From assembly GCA_963744225.1 (NCBI GenBank), contig CAVUSV010000004.1, positions 2,108,001-2,172,000 on the forward strand: DNA of 64,000 nt, written 5' to 3'. Position 1 is the stretch's first letter. Each line of letters opens with the position of its first letter. Source of the stretch: Bog-473 sp963744225 (lineage in GTDB: Bacteria; Actinomycetota; Acidimicrobiia; Acidimicrobiales; RAAP-2). A model generated the notes under the pieces. That model was given only the letters and a program-made list of their open reading frames with translations. It had not been told where the DNA came from and did no database searches. Both the position numbers and the translations under genes were made by a program. Below are positions 41,874 to 50,042 of the stretch, piece after piece.

Positions 41874-42638
41874 GTGACCATCCCTAACAGCAATCCCCTT
41901 CATCATCCGCGCTATCCACGCTCGAACAACTACGACCCGCAATGGGTCTTGACCAACCAGATGGGGCCGAACGCTCTCTGGTTGATCGAAGCCCTCACTG
42001 AAGTGATTCAGATCACACCGGGCATGCGAGTGCTCGACCTCGGTTGTGGCACCGCCATGACGTCAGTCTTTCTGGCCAAAGAGTTTGGTGCCCAGATATG
42101 GGCCACTGATCTATGGATTGAGGCATCAGACAATCAGGAACGAATCCGCGCCGCTGATGTCGAGAGCCTCGTCATCCCGATCCATGCCGAGGCACACGCA
42201 CTTCCCTTTGCCAGGAGCTTCTTCGATGCCATCGTGAGTGTTGACGCCTACCACTACTTCGGCACTGACGACCTCTACCTGGGCTACATGGCGCACTTTC
42301 TCAAGGAGGGGGGCCGGATCGCCATTGTGGCACCGGGTTTGGTCAGCGAGATTGGATCGAAGGTTCCCGAGGAGCTGGCCCCGTTCTGGGCTTGGGACTT
42401 CTCCGCGTTTCACTGTCCCGAATGGACGCGGGAGCACTGGGAGAAGACGGGCAAGGTCCACGTCGATGTGGCCGATTCCATCGAGGAGGGATGGAAGGAC
42501 TGGCTGATGTTTGGGGAGGCGAAACTGCCCCAGACAAATGACCGCTGGAAGAAAGTAGCGATCGATGAAGTGGCGATGCTGCGGGTCGATCAGGGCAAGA
42601 ACCTTGGATTCAGCCGGATCGTCGCCACGAACATGTAG
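41874..42638 (+). CDS. SAM-dependent methyltransferase
   Basis: 254 residues, GTG start (VTIPNSNPLHHPRYPRSNNY). Motif I RVLDLGCGTAMTSVFLAKEF, then IWATDLWIEASDNQERIRAA, VIPIHAEAHALPFARSFFDA and VSVDAYHYFGTDDLYLGYMA; FLKEGGRIAIVAPGL follows. The MGPNALWLIEAL opening matches enzymes of the UbiE/GlcNAc-PI de-N-acetylase-neighbour type seen in Firmicutes and actinobacteria. Substrate unknown. Confidence 0.88.
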   Translation: MTIPNSNPLHHPRYPRSNNYDPQWVLTNQMGPNALWLIEALTEVIQITPGMRVLDLGCGTAMTSVFLAKEFGAQIWATDLWIEASDNQERIRAADVESLVIPIHAEAHALPFARSFFDAIVSVDAYHYFGTDDLYLGYMAHFLKEGGRIAIVAPGLVSEIGSKVPEELAPFWAWDFSAFHCPEWTREHWEKTGKVHVDVADSIEEGWKDWLMFGEAKLPQTNDRWKKVAIDEVAMLRVDQGKNLGFSRIVATNM

Positions 42639-42673
42639 CTACAACCAGAGGGTCGGGGCGCACCCTGGCTTGA

Positions 42674-42722
42674 TGGCCCCGAGAGTGCTGGAGTGCCCCA
42701 CAGTCCCGGCGTACTGGGGAAG
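42674..42722 (+). repeat. CBR, plus orientation, full-length copy
   Basis: TGGCCCCGAGAGTGCTGGAG, TGCCCCACAGTCCCGGCGTA, CTGGGGAAG. Confidence 0.85.
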
Positions 42723-42771
42723 GTAGCGGGTCCCGATCGGCCCACTTGACTCTCACCATCGGGGAGGGTCC

Positions 42772-43863
42772 ATGCTTCAACTTGTGGACGACCTCATGGC
42801 AATAGGTGAGTTCTCCGAGCGCTCGGGTCTCTCGGCCAAACGGCTGAGGACGTACGCCGCCGAGGGCCTTCTCGCCCCCGCCGCGGTGGACCCGACTTCG
42901 GGATACCGCTACTACTCGCCAGGCCAGTTGGCTGATGCCCGGGTGATTGATGCCCTACGACAAGCGACAGTGCCGCTCGCCGACATCCGCGCGTTCATGC
43001 ATCAACCATCCCGGGAACGGCTGGATGCCTGGGAGAGACAGCTCCAAACCAACACGAACCACCGCCAGAGTGCGCTCACCCTGGCCCGCCGCCTCTTTGC
43101 GGGGAGCCAGGATCCACGATTCCCGATTGTTCACCCAGATTCCAAGGAGGAACTCATGATCACCCTGCGAACCGCGGGACGTACTGACATCGGCCAGTTA
43201 CGCGAGAACAACGAAGACGCCATCGTGAGCAACAATCGACTTGCGCTGGTTGCCGACGGAATGGGCGGACATCCAGGCGGCGAGATCGCAGCGAATGCCG
43301 CCGCGGGTGTGATTCCTGCGGTCTTCACGGGCCGATCAGCAGACGAGCTCGAAGCGGCGCTACGTGCCGCGAACTGGGCAATCCGAGACCGGGCCGTCGC
43401 CCAGCCTGGGCTCGAGGGCATGGGCACCACGATCTGTGTCGCAGGACTCCTCACGAACGGACACCTTGCACTCGTCAATGTGGGTGACAGTCGGGCCTAT
43501 CTCTGGCATGAAGATGTGCTGACCCAACTGACCCAGGACCACAGCGTGACGGCCGAACTCATCCAGCGTGGCGAGCTACGAGAGGAAGACGCAACTGAGC
43601 ACCCCTATTACGGGGTTCTCACCCGAGCACTCGGCGTCGGGTCCGATGTCGAGATCGACCGCACAACGCTGGCCGTCGAAGCGGGAGATCGAATCGTCGT
43701 TTGTACGGACGGACTGTTCAACGAGCTCTCCCGCGAGGAGATAGCGAATGCCATGGCGGCAGGCGGAGACGTGGCCGGCATCGTTGACAACCTGATTGAC
43801 GGTGCCATTGTTCATGGCGGCCGCGACAATGTCTCCGTCGTGGTCGCCGAAGTGGCTGCCTGA
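42772..43863 (+). CDS. MerR-type HTH fused to PP2C protein phosphatase
   Basis: 363 residues with GGGAGG before ATG 42772. Residues 9-110 form a MerR domain (MAIGEFSERSGLSAKRLRTY, PTSGYRYYSPGQLADARVID). Residues 130-363 form a PP2C domain: GRTDIGQLRENNEDAIVSNN, LALVADGMGGHPGGEIAANA (metal Asp), GTTICVAGL, LVNVGDSRAYLWHEDVLTQL, CTDGLFNELS and GGRDNVSVVVAEV. The pairing suggests a DNA-binding regulator whose phosphatase half senses or resets a kinase signal. No Ser/Thr kinase lies beside it. Confidence 0.92.
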   Translation: MLQLVDDLMAIGEFSERSGLSAKRLRTYAAEGLLAPAAVDPTSGYRYYSPGQLADARVIDALRQATVPLADIRAFMHQPSRERLDAWERQLQTNTNHRQSALTLARRLFAGSQDPRFPIVHPDSKEELMITLRTAGRTDIGQLRENNEDAIVSNNRLALVADGMGGHPGGEIAANAAAGVIPAVFTGRSADELEAALRAANWAIRDRAVAQPGLEGMGTTICVAGLLTNGHLALVNVGDSRAYLWHEDVLTQLTQDHSVTAELIQRGELREEDATEHPYYGVLTRALGVGSDVEIDRTTLAVEAGDRIVVCTDGLFNELSREEIANAMAAGGDVAGIVDNLIDGAIVHGGRDNVSVVVAEVAA

Positions 43864-43922
43864 GGCCTTCAGATTCAGCGCATGGGTGAGTCAGCAGCTG
43901 ATCGCCTGTAACCATGGTGCAG

Positions 43923-43941
43923 TCCCGGCGTACGAGGGCGC
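43923..43941 (+). repeat. CBR, plus orientation
   Basis: TCCCGGCGTACGAGGGCGC; next gene's stop follows within 2 bp. Confidence 0.82.
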
Positions 43942-43942
43942 C

Positions 43943-44452
43943 TCAGGCGAGGCCAGCGACCTTGTAGAGGACCAATGAGCCGGCAACGGCAACATTGAGC
44001 GAACTCCCCACTCCCATCATCGGGATCTCGACGACCTGGTCCAGGAATGGCCAGACTTCCTGAGGCAACCCGAAGTACTCGTGACCGAGCAGGATGATGC
44101 TTCGGCTCCTGGCTTGCCGGACCTGAGCCAACCGCACCGAGTCCTCGTGCAGCTCGACGCCGATTACTTGAGCACCTTGGTGCTGCTGGCGTTCAATCCA
44201 GCCGAGCTTGGAGTCGACCCAATGGACACAAGGTCGAGCCGGCAGGGTGTTGCCGATCGTGAGCGCTCGGCGGTAGTGGTCCGTCTCTGGCACGGCCATA
44301 CAGGCTCCGACGGCGTCACAGGTTCGAAGCAACGTGCCAAGGTTTGCCCGAAAGGCAACCCAGAGAGGTGCAACGACCAGGTGATTGGTACAAGGGATCG
44401 GAACTCGTCGTCGCTCGATGTAGTGACTCGAGCGACGGTTCCTCCGGCTCAC
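43943..44452 (-). CDS. SpoU/TrmH-type RNA 2'-O-methyltransferase
   Basis: 169 residues, compact SPOUT domain only. Motif 1 FRANLGTLLRTCDAVGACMA (N-x-G-x-x-x-R), motif 2 IILLGHEYFGLPQEVWPFLD, motif 3 EIPMMGVGSSLNVAVAGSLV. These give the knotted SAM site and catalytic Arg. Predicted to methylate tRNA or rRNA ribose. No accessory L30e-like domain, which fits TrmL/TrmH-like forms. Confidence 0.9.
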   Translation of the reverse strand: MSRRNRRSSHYIERRRVPIPCTNHLVVAPLWVAFRANLGTLLRTCDAVGACMAVPETDHYRRALTIGNTLPARPCVHWVDSKLGWIERQQHQGAQVIGVELHEDSVRLAQVRQARSRSIILLGHEYFGLPQEVWPFLDQVVEIPMMGVGSSLNVAVAGSLVLYKVAGLA

Positions 44453-44610
44453 AGAGTCCGAATGGGGTCGTTGCGTGAATCGGACTGTTTGTGCATGAGC
44501 GTTGGACTTCTCGGCGTCCGTTGGCCTTCGTTGTCGGAACCACCAAGGCTATCGGAGACGTCGCCGAAGTTGCAATGGTCTCGCTGGTCGACAGCCCCGA
44601 GCCAGTCCCT

Positions 44611-44630
44611 ACCCGGCGAACGGGGGCACC
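44611..44630 (+). repeat. CBR, plus orientation
   Basis: ACCCGGCGAACGGGGGCACC, exact core. Confidence 0.92.
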
Positions 44631-44651
44631 GTTCCCAGGCAGAATGTGACC

Positions 44652-45080
44652 ATGCCAACCGCTGACGCTCCAGTCGTCTCGCTGACGGGTGGATTCATTT
44701 GTCCTCCGTGGATGGCCGTCATCGTTGAAGCCTCGACACGGGTCACCTACGAGAACCAAACCGGAGGTACTGCGTGTCTGCCACGGCGAGTGGAGGGCTA
44801 CTACGTGCCGGCGTACAGTGAACAGGGTCGACAGGCACTGAGGCGAGCGTTTGAAGTCAGCCTGGGCGGGTCAGGAACTCACCGTGGACTCCCGGAGGAT
44901 GTGTTGGCAGAGGTTCGAGCGGCTGTTCCGCTGGTCATTGTGATGTCGTCGATCCGATCGGGTCATCCTGAGATACGACTGGCGCTTGATGAGTCACGGG
45001 CTCATGAGATTGACGAGGCCTGGGTGCCAGTCACTACGCAAGATGGACCGGGCATCCTGACTTGGGAAAACTCAGACTGA
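44652..45080 (+). CDS. DUF6210-like protein
   Basis: 142 residues from ATG 44652. VIVEASTRVTYENQTGGTAC then LPRRVEGYYVPAYSE is the pattern I associate with DUF6210 (Y-x-N-Q-T-G-G...E-G); RLALDESRAHEIDEAWVPVT near the end fits too. That family has no known function and often occurs in immunity-protein-like contexts. Start 22 bp after a CBR. Family name tentative. Confidence 0.7.
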   Translation: MPTADAPVVSLTGGFICPPWMAVIVEASTRVTYENQTGGTACLPRRVEGYYVPAYSEQGRQALRRAFEVSLGGSGTHRGLPEDVLAEVRAAVPLVIVMSSIRSGHPEIRLALDESRAHEIDEAWVPVTTQDGPGILTWENSD

Positions 45081-45086
45081 GGCTCC

Positions 45087-45105
45087 GACCCGGCGTTCGG
45101 GGGCA
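45087..45105 (+). repeat. CBR, plus orientation
   Basis: GACCCGGCGTTCGGGGGCA, exact core. Confidence 0.92.
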
Positions 45106-45142
45106 CTGTCAGGCGCTAGTGATCCGAGTGCACATTGGGGAG

Positions 45143-45565
45143 TCAATCCACGCAGAACTCATTGCCCTCAACATCGGCCATTGTCCAACACGGGCCCCCA
45201 CGGTCGTCACTAAACCAGAGCTTTCGGGCGCCCAGGGCTTCCAGGCGCTCAGTCTCCTCATCACATCGATCTGCGCCCACATGAAGATCAAGGTGAACTC
45301 GATTCTTCACGGTCTTGCCTTCCGGAACCTTTTGAAAGAAAAGCCGCGGACCGGCGCCCTCGGGGTCACGACATGCGGAGACATCGGCGAACTGAATCCC
45401 GCCATCCACCTTCATTGTTGCGCTCTCTGGAATTCGCCCAGCGGCTAGGAGCTCTGCAACGAAATCGACGTGGTTCTCCTTCTCGTATCCAAGAGTTCCC
45501 GCCCAGAATCGGGCCATGCGATGGGGATCCTCACAGTCGAATGTCACTTGCACCTTGATGGTCAT
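45143..45565 (-). CDS. VOC family protein
   Basis: 140 residues. VQVTFDCEDPHRMARFWAGT, LGYEKENHVDFV, DPEGAGPRLFFQKVPEGKTV, KNRVHLDLHVGADRCDEETE and CWTMADVEGNEFCVD match the 'glyoxalase-like domain' actinobacterial group (Glyoxalase_6). His in HLDLHV and Glu in GNEFCVD would be metal ligands. Function unknown, possibly small-molecule detoxification. Confidence 0.87.
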   Translation of the reverse strand: MTIKVQVTFDCEDPHRMARFWAGTLGYEKENHVDFVAELLAAGRIPESATMKVDGGIQFADVSACRDPEGAGPRLFFQKVPEGKTVKNRVHLDLHVGADRCDEETERLEALGARKLWFSDDRGGPCWTMADVEGNEFCVD

Positions 45566-45609
45566 TGGCCACTACTCCTCGCTGACGAGTACGGGACGAC
45601 GGTAGCGAC

Positions 45610-45636
45610 TGCCCACCGTCCCGGCGTTTTAGTGCA
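45610..45636 (+). repeat. CBR, plus orientation
   Basis: TGCCCACCGTCCCGGCGTTT then TAGTGCA; right arm partly changed. Confidence 0.7.
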
Positions 45637-45668
45637 CTAGCGATTCCCTCAGCATCGACACCTATGAG

Positions 45669-46040
45669 CTACTCCGGCCAGTCCAGCTGCGCCTCGGGAA
45701 CGCCTACCGATCGACCGTATGCCTCGGCTTCGTCTCGACCCTGCCGGTCGCCACGGGCATACCGAAAGACTTGTCGTGTAAAGATCACGAAAGTCTCCTC
45801 TGTCGTCCGAATGTCGCAGTACCAGCCGCCCTTCGGATCGAGCGAGCGGCTTAGCGCTTCAACGAGATCGGCCACGACTTGATCTTCCACGGTGAACTCA
45901 ATGAACGTCCAAGTGAGGGGCTGTCCAGCTTTCACCTCTCCAACGTCACCTCTACTGACCTTGTGAACTTGGAGGGTCACACCCTCAAGCGGGCTGCCCT
46001 TGGAGATGCTCTCTGCGATCAGGATGCCGGAAACACTCAT
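45669..46040 (-). CDS. Hypothetical protein (123 aa)
   Basis: From ATG 46040: MSVSGILIAESISKGSPLEG, TLQVHKVSRGDVGEVKAGQP, WTFIEFTVEDQVVADLVEAL and WYCDIRTTEETFVIFTRQVF...RYARGDR. A ferredoxin-like alpha/beta pattern; no family name. The longer frame upstream reads across a CBR and is rejected. Confidence 0.7.
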   Translation of the reverse strand: MSVSGILIAESISKGSPLEGVTLQVHKVSRGDVGEVKAGQPLTWTFIEFTVEDQVVADLVEALSRSLDPKGGWYCDIRTTEETFVIFTRQVFRYARGDRQGRDEAEAYGRSVGVPEAQLDWPE

Positions 46041-46397
46041 GCTGGCATTCTGATCGCTGGGTGCGACGGAGGGCGACGAGGCACCCGCTCGGGCAAGCGA
46101 ATCGCTGTCGCTGGATAACCGGGATGGTCCGTCCCGTGAACCCACTACACCCGATGCCAGAGCGCGTCCCCACAGCCGGCGGTATGGGATACCCAGACCC
46201 CGCTCAGTATCAGACCCCCCCGGACACCCTTGAGGGCCTTCCCGAGTCACGGTGGCACGAGGCATGCCCAACGAGTCACCTCCACGCTGGACTCCGTGCA
46301 CAGCCTGGGGATTGAGTTTCTCCCAGCGTGACGGTTCCGTGAACTGCACGCGAACAGCTAGGAAACTAACGCCTGTGAACTGGGTATCTTTCTGTCC
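46041..46397. other. Gap with one CBR
   Basis: About 357 bp without a recognised gene. It contains a CBR at 46173 and presumably the promoter of the PhoU-like gene in its right half. Confidence 0.5.
46173..46192 (+). repeat. CBR, plus orientation
   Basis: CAGCCGGCGGTATGGGATAC, preceded by TGCCAGAGCGCGTCCCCA as left half. Confidence 0.8.
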
Positions 46398-46991
46398 ATG
46401 CCCTCTCTCGACTCGCGGGTTTTGAAGATCTTTGGCGAGGTGCGTGAAGCCCTTGCGAGGGCGACCTTTTCCCTTTTGAACGCCGACATCGAACTGGCTC
46501 AGCGAGTTATCGATGGCGATCAGGAAATCGACGACGCTACCTCAGAGGTCGAGCTGTTGGTGTGGTCCGAGATGAACGCCGAGGACCTCGACCGAGAACG
46601 GGTGAGACAGCTTGTCGGCGTCCTCTTGATCCTTCCCGAACTTGAACGCAGCGCGGACCTCGCAGAGCACATCGCCCAGCGGGCACTGACCAACACCGGA
46701 TCTGAGATGACGCCCACCGGTCGTGGGATTGTCCAACGCATGTCTGAAGTGGCGGCCGAGATGTGGCAGGCGGTCGCTGCCTGCTACGTCGAAAAGGACG
46801 CGGCGTCCCTGGACCTCGAAGAAGAGGACGAGGAGTTAGACATCCTCCACGACCGACTAAGCAACGAGATCGCAAAGGGGGAGATGCCAATGTCGGTTGC
46901 CGCTCAGGTCACTCTCATATCGCGCTTTTACGAGCGGATCGGCGATCATGCCGTCAATCTCAGCCGCCGTATCGCTGCACTTCAGGCCTAA
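46398..46991 (+). CDS. PhoU-domain protein
   Basis: 197 residues: two three-helix PhoU repeats. LDSRVLKIFGEVREALARAT, DADQEIDD-type acidic turn (VIDGDQEIDDATSEVELLVW) and ARYERIGDHA-like block ISRFYERIGDHAVNLSRRIA with the metal-binding E-R-x-x-D-H-A. PhoU proteins restrain phosphate uptake with PhoR/PstB; this one is isolated from any pst operon, so it may act on another system. Shorter than typical PhoU (~215-240). Confidence 0.88.
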   Translation: MPSLDSRVLKIFGEVREALARATFSLLNADIELAQRVIDGDQEIDDATSEVELLVWSEMNAEDLDRERVRQLVGVLLILPELERSADLAEHIAQRALTNTGSEMTPTGRGIVQRMSEVAAEMWQAVAACYVEKDAASLDLEEEDEELDILHDRLSNEIAKGEMPMSVAAQVTLISRFYERIGDHAVNLSRRIAALQA

Positions 46992-47005
46992 CGGGCGTCA
47001 CTCCA

Positions 47006-47023
47006 ATCCGGCGTTCGGGGGCA
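47006..47023 (+). repeat. CBR, plus orientation
   Basis: ATCCGGCGTTCGGGGGCA. Confidence 0.88.
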
Positions 47024-47084
47024 TCCGCCCTACCTGCAGTCGTCGCATGAACCTCTGATCTAGAGCTGCCCTAACATCGATCCG

Positions 47085-47468
47085 GTGAACGAGGATGAGG
47101 CCGCAGAAATTGCACCTCGTCCACAACAGTCGGTGGTTCCTAAAGCCCATTTGAGGATCCACCGCCGGAAGAACTTCTGGCGGGACCGTTTGGTCCGTTA
47201 CTGAGTCTGGATTGACTCAACCAAAGTTGGCCAGATCGGATTGGGCGAGATTAGGGACTTTGAAATGATCCCCGGCAACCACCAGATCAAGGTGACGCTT
47301 CAGAAGTATTGGTCTAGCGAGGATCTGCCGATTATGGCCAAAGCGGGGGAAATGGTGGCTTTGGAGTGCGGCCCTGGAACCGCCACGATCGTCACCACGT
47401 TCTTTCGACGCCGTCGCTACCTCAGGATCACCTTCGATCCCTCTACTTCTTCGGAACCGAGAACATGA
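47085..47468 (+). pseudogene. Small protein with in-frame TGA, paralogue of 50974-51261
   Basis: GTG 47085 opens VNEDEAAEIAPRPQQSVVPK...HRRKNFWRDRLVRY, then TGA (47202-47204), then VWIDSTKVGQIGLGEIRDFE and KVTLQKYWSSEDLPIMAKAG in the same frame to 47468. A CGA to TGA change (Arg to stop) is the likely event. The second half aligns with the protein at 50974-51261. The type is a small beta-barrel protein with a basic N-terminal linker. It is broken unless the stop is misread. Confidence 0.7.
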
Positions 47469-47471
47469 GAA

Positions 47472-47518
47472 TGCCCCAGTCGTGCCGAAGTCTCCCACCC
47501 TCCCGGCGAACTGGGGCA
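47472..47518 (+). repeat. CBR, plus orientation, full-length copy
   Basis: TGCCCCAGTCGTGCCGAAGT, CTCCCACCCTCCCGGCGAAC, TGGGGCA. Among the best hairpin copies. Confidence 0.95.
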
Positions 47519-47522
47519 GTAG

Positions 47523-47879
47523 CTAAAGCAGTCCCCTCAGGTCGAAAGTGCCATCGTCCTTCGGAGGCACAGGCTCCGCCCGGACGACGGCCGTCAAGGG
47601 GAGTTCGCCGTAGATATGAGGAAACAGGTCATCCCCACCCTCGGTGTTCTCCAGTCGGATCTCCGCGGGAACAAGTGACGGATCAATGACCAGCAGCATC
47701 ACATCACGCCGGGACCTATAGACGAGGTCGGCGATCGTCCCCACTTGGCTTGCGAGGGAACAATGGATGAACCCTTCGTCGTCAAGCGATTTCCCAAGGG
47801 TTGATCGGGCGTATGGCCCTCCGGATTCCACCGCTTCCGACCATTCCACACCAACGGCCAAATGGTAGATCGACTCCAT
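47523..47879 (-). CDS. DUF952 family protein
   Basis: 118 residues from ATG 47879 (MESIYHLAVGVEWSEAVESG). GFIHCSLASQVGTIADLVYR (conserved H-C-S), VMLLVIDPSLVPAEIRLENT and FPHIYGELPLTAVVRAEP are the family's signatures. Function unknown; the fold is related to ADP-ribosyltransferase-like barrels. Its stop lies 5 bp from a CBR. Confidence 0.92.
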   Translation of the reverse strand: MESIYHLAVGVEWSEAVESGGPYARSTLGKSLDDEGFIHCSLASQVGTIADLVYRSRRDVMLLVIDPSLVPAEIRLENTEGGDDLFPHIYGELPLTAVVRAEPVPPKDDGTFDLRGLL

Positions 47880-47902
47880 ATCGGCTTCAGAGTAAGTCTC
47901 TC

Positions 47903-47919
47903 TCCCGGCGACGGGTAGG
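47903..47919 (+). repeat. CBR-like core, plus orientation
   Basis: TCCCGGCGACGGGTAGG, 25 bp before the next copy; nothing lies between. Confidence 0.5.
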
Positions 47920-47927
47920 TAGCTTCG

Positions 47928-47947
47928 TCCCGGCGTACTGGGATATA
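47928..47947 (+). repeat. CBR, plus orientation
   Basis: TCCCGGCGTACTGGGATATA. Confidence 0.85.
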
Positions 47948-48025
47948 CCCGGGCAGTTTTACCGGATGGCTCCCTTGAGAAAGGGCGTGACCGCAAGACT
48001 CTTGCAACTTGGAAGCATCGTCACC

Positions 48026-48527
48026 TCAAGCCACTGCATCGCCGACAGCCGCTTTGAGGCCGACGAGCCTGGCAAGGACACGGTAACCGTGCGGTAGTAC
48101 CCTGGCTTGCACGCAGGGGAAATGGAACTCGGCAGCGCGGCCCAGAGGAAAGCGTGAGCCCGTTGGTGTTGTAGGAGTACTACGGGCGGTGGTGGGTTTC
48201 CCTTGTCGAACCAGCCACCGATGTACGTAGGTTCCTTCCCGCGCCGTCAGCGTTCCGGCGATTGGTCGCTTCGCGACGACACGTGGATACCCTGCGAGTA
48301 GGCAGGCGCCGCGAGCTTCTGTTCTGAACAACGATGACCATGCCTTTCGATGTGCTGTCATAGTCCGGCAGGGGCGCCAAGGAGAGCGAAAGATAATCAA
48401 GTGAGCACGGTGTAAGCGGCAAACTCGCCGCCGCCGGATGAGGGCCAATGCCGAGGCCAACGATCACGACACAAATCAGAGCCGCGATCGCAGATGGGTC
48501 ACGTCGCGATCCCAGAACCACCCTCAC
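48026..48527 (-). pseudogene. DUF4232-like secreted protein, frameshifted
   Basis: From GTG 48527: VRVVLGSRRDPSAIAALICV signal peptide, mature start CSLDYLSLSLAPLPDYDS, VIVVQNRSS. Near 48315 the frame is lost; the next frame gives ACLLAGYPRVVAKRPIAGTL, the C-x-L-x-G-Y-P-x-V mark of DUF4232, and continues to 48026. One base missing explains it. A sibling of the broken gene at 6093-6656. Confidence 0.65.
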
Positions 48528-48548
48528 GAGCGTACATAGTGCACCCTG

Positions 48549-48568
48549 AGCTGGCGTACGGGGACACC
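48549..48568 (+). repeat. CBR, plus orientation
   Basis: AGCTGGCGTACGGGGACACC. Confidence 0.8.
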
Positions 48569-48582
48569 CTGGCGCCGAGTAT

Positions 48583-49052
48583 TTAGGGCTTGGCCGACGG
48601 GACGTACTCCGAAAGTACATCTGCGGCTTCGTCGGCACGGCGTCGCTGGTTCAGCCAACGAGCGCCCCTGGACTTCTGAACGGCCCAGGCAGTTTTCGGC
48701 AGGTTCGCGTCCTTGGTGACGATAATCAGACCCAGGGTCCCAGGCTTGATCGTTTCGATTTGGTTCCAAGAAATGCGTCTCTCCGTGAATGCATTGCGAA
48801 TGACAAGCTCGGTGGCGGAGGCCTCGACGTACGGGACGAATCCATATCGCCACACGCTAAAGACGATGACGACAAAGAGGGTCCAGATCAGAACGGTGGG
48901 TGACGAACCTGCTCCGGGGGTTTGTTTCCGCCCAACGTGATGCCCAGGGCCAGGGCCAGGGCGAGCCATCCAAGGGCGACCACCGTCCCGCCGACCCGTC
49001 CCGCGAGGGAGACGCGCCACAACGTGCCGTGGGTGGCCTGAGTTTGGTTCAC
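48583..49052 (-). pseudogene. PH-domain membrane protein, frameshifted
   Basis: From GTG 49052: VNQTQATHGTLWRVSLAGRV and a helix GGTVVALGWLALALALGITL, then a stop after PEQVRHPPF. Switching frame near 48905 gives a second helix PTVLIWTLFVVIVFSVWRYG and a bacterial PH-like domain (RNAFTERRISWNQIETIKPG, KTAWAVQKSRGARWLNQRRR). The order of two helices plus PH domain is the family norm. One base gained or lost explains the split. Confidence 0.65.
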
Positions 49053-49101
49053 GCCCACGTCGGAGGAGTCGGCAGCTTCGCCTTGAGAGATAAGTGCAAC
49101 C

Positions 49102-49120
49102 GACCCGGCGATCGGGGGCA
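49102..49120 (+). repeat. CBR, plus orientation
   Basis: GACCCGGCGATCGGGGGCA. Confidence 0.9.
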
Positions 49121-49142
49121 GCGCCGACCTATCGGTACTAGG

Positions 49143-49931
49143 TCAGCGGAGGCTGGCGGTAGTGAGGGTGACGACGAGCGGCCTCGTGACGACATCTCCG
49201 AAATCGTTCCGGATGAAGGACTCCATATCGTCGAGCAAGCCAACTCGGTCGGACTCCTCCATCATCTGAGTGCCGGAGTACGAGAGCATCAGGTTTCGGT
49301 AGTCCGAAGCGCTGTACGTCTGGTTCCAATCATATTGGCGGACGTCAACGCAGTCGAAACGATGATCTTCGTCCAAAGCAGCGCGGATCTTCGGATCGAC
49401 GGTTTCACGATTCGGTGCGGGGGGTCCAGAGTGACCCTGTCCATGTCGTTCGTATATCGGCTGGGCAGCCACGAAGAAGCCCGCATCCTCGGGCGAGTCG
49501 ACTTGGATTAGGTCGACGATCGCCACGAGGCCGCCAGGTCGCAGGATGGCAGCGGGACGATCCGTTTGCGCCTCTCGAGAGATCCAGTGGTAGGCGGTGG
49601 CGGAGAACACCGCGTCGGCCTCACCAGCCGCGATCTCCATTACCTCGAAGTCACCGACGGCCATTCGTAGGCGCTCCGAAGGGAGGTTCGAGCGCAACTT
49701 GGCGGCTGTCGCCGGACCTATCTCTATGGCGAGCACCGATGCTCCTCGGGCAAGGAGATCCTTCGTGGCTTGGCCTGTTCCCGGACCGACCTCCACGATT
49801 TCCGGCTGGGACGGCAGCATCTGAAAAAGGGCGTCGAACAGGTCGGTGGGATAGGGAGGCCGCACCTTGTCGTAGATCTCAGGGGCCTCGTTGAACGAAA
49901 GTCTGATGTCGTCTGGTCGCACTTTCACCAT
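49143..49931 (-). CDS. SAM-dependent methyltransferase, paralogue of 19160-19948
   Basis: 262 residues from ATG 49931 (MVKVRPDDIRLSFNEAPEIY). Motif I EIVEVGPGTGQATKDLLARG, then VLAIEIGPATAAKLRSNLPS and DAVFSATAYHWISREAQTDR. It differs from the copy at 19160 mainly by scattered substitutions (for example AAETYDGVRPSYPA against APEIYDKVRPPYPT), so the duplication is not the most recent event. Upstream frame through the CBR is rejected. Confidence 0.88.
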   Translation of the reverse strand: MVKVRPDDIRLSFNEAPEIYDKVRPPYPTDLFDALFQMLPSQPEIVEVGPGTGQATKDLLARGASVLAIEIGPATAAKLRSNLPSERLRMAVGDFEVMEIAAGEADAVFSATAYHWISREAQTDRPAAILRPGGLVAIVDLIQVDSPEDAGFFVAAQPIYERHGQGHSGPPAPNRETVDPKIRAALDEDHRFDCVDVRQYDWNQTYSASDYRNLMLSYSGTQMMEESDRVGLLDDMESFIRNDFGDVVTRPLVVTLTTASLR

Positions 49932-49950
49932 TTTGCCCGAGTCGGACCTA

Positions 49951-49999
49951 CTGCCCCTATGGTGCCGAAGTGTCCCACCGTCCCGGCGTTCGGGGGCAG
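49951..49999 (+). repeat. CBR, plus orientation, full-length reference copy
   Basis: CTGCCCCTATGGTGCCGAAG, TGTCCCACCGTCCCGGCGTT, CGGGGGCAG. Outer stem TGCCCC/GGGGCA, inner stem GCCG/CGGC, loop AAGTGTCCCACCGTCC. Confidence 0.97.
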
Positions 50000-50042
50000 G
50001 CCATCGGGTCGACCCATCGAGACCTGCCGATAACGTGACGGT

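Noticed and set aside
6270..47204. TGA read as a sense codon
   Set aside because: Only two genes have it, both explained by CGA to TGA changes, and many intact genes here end with TGA. No selenocysteine context is seen.
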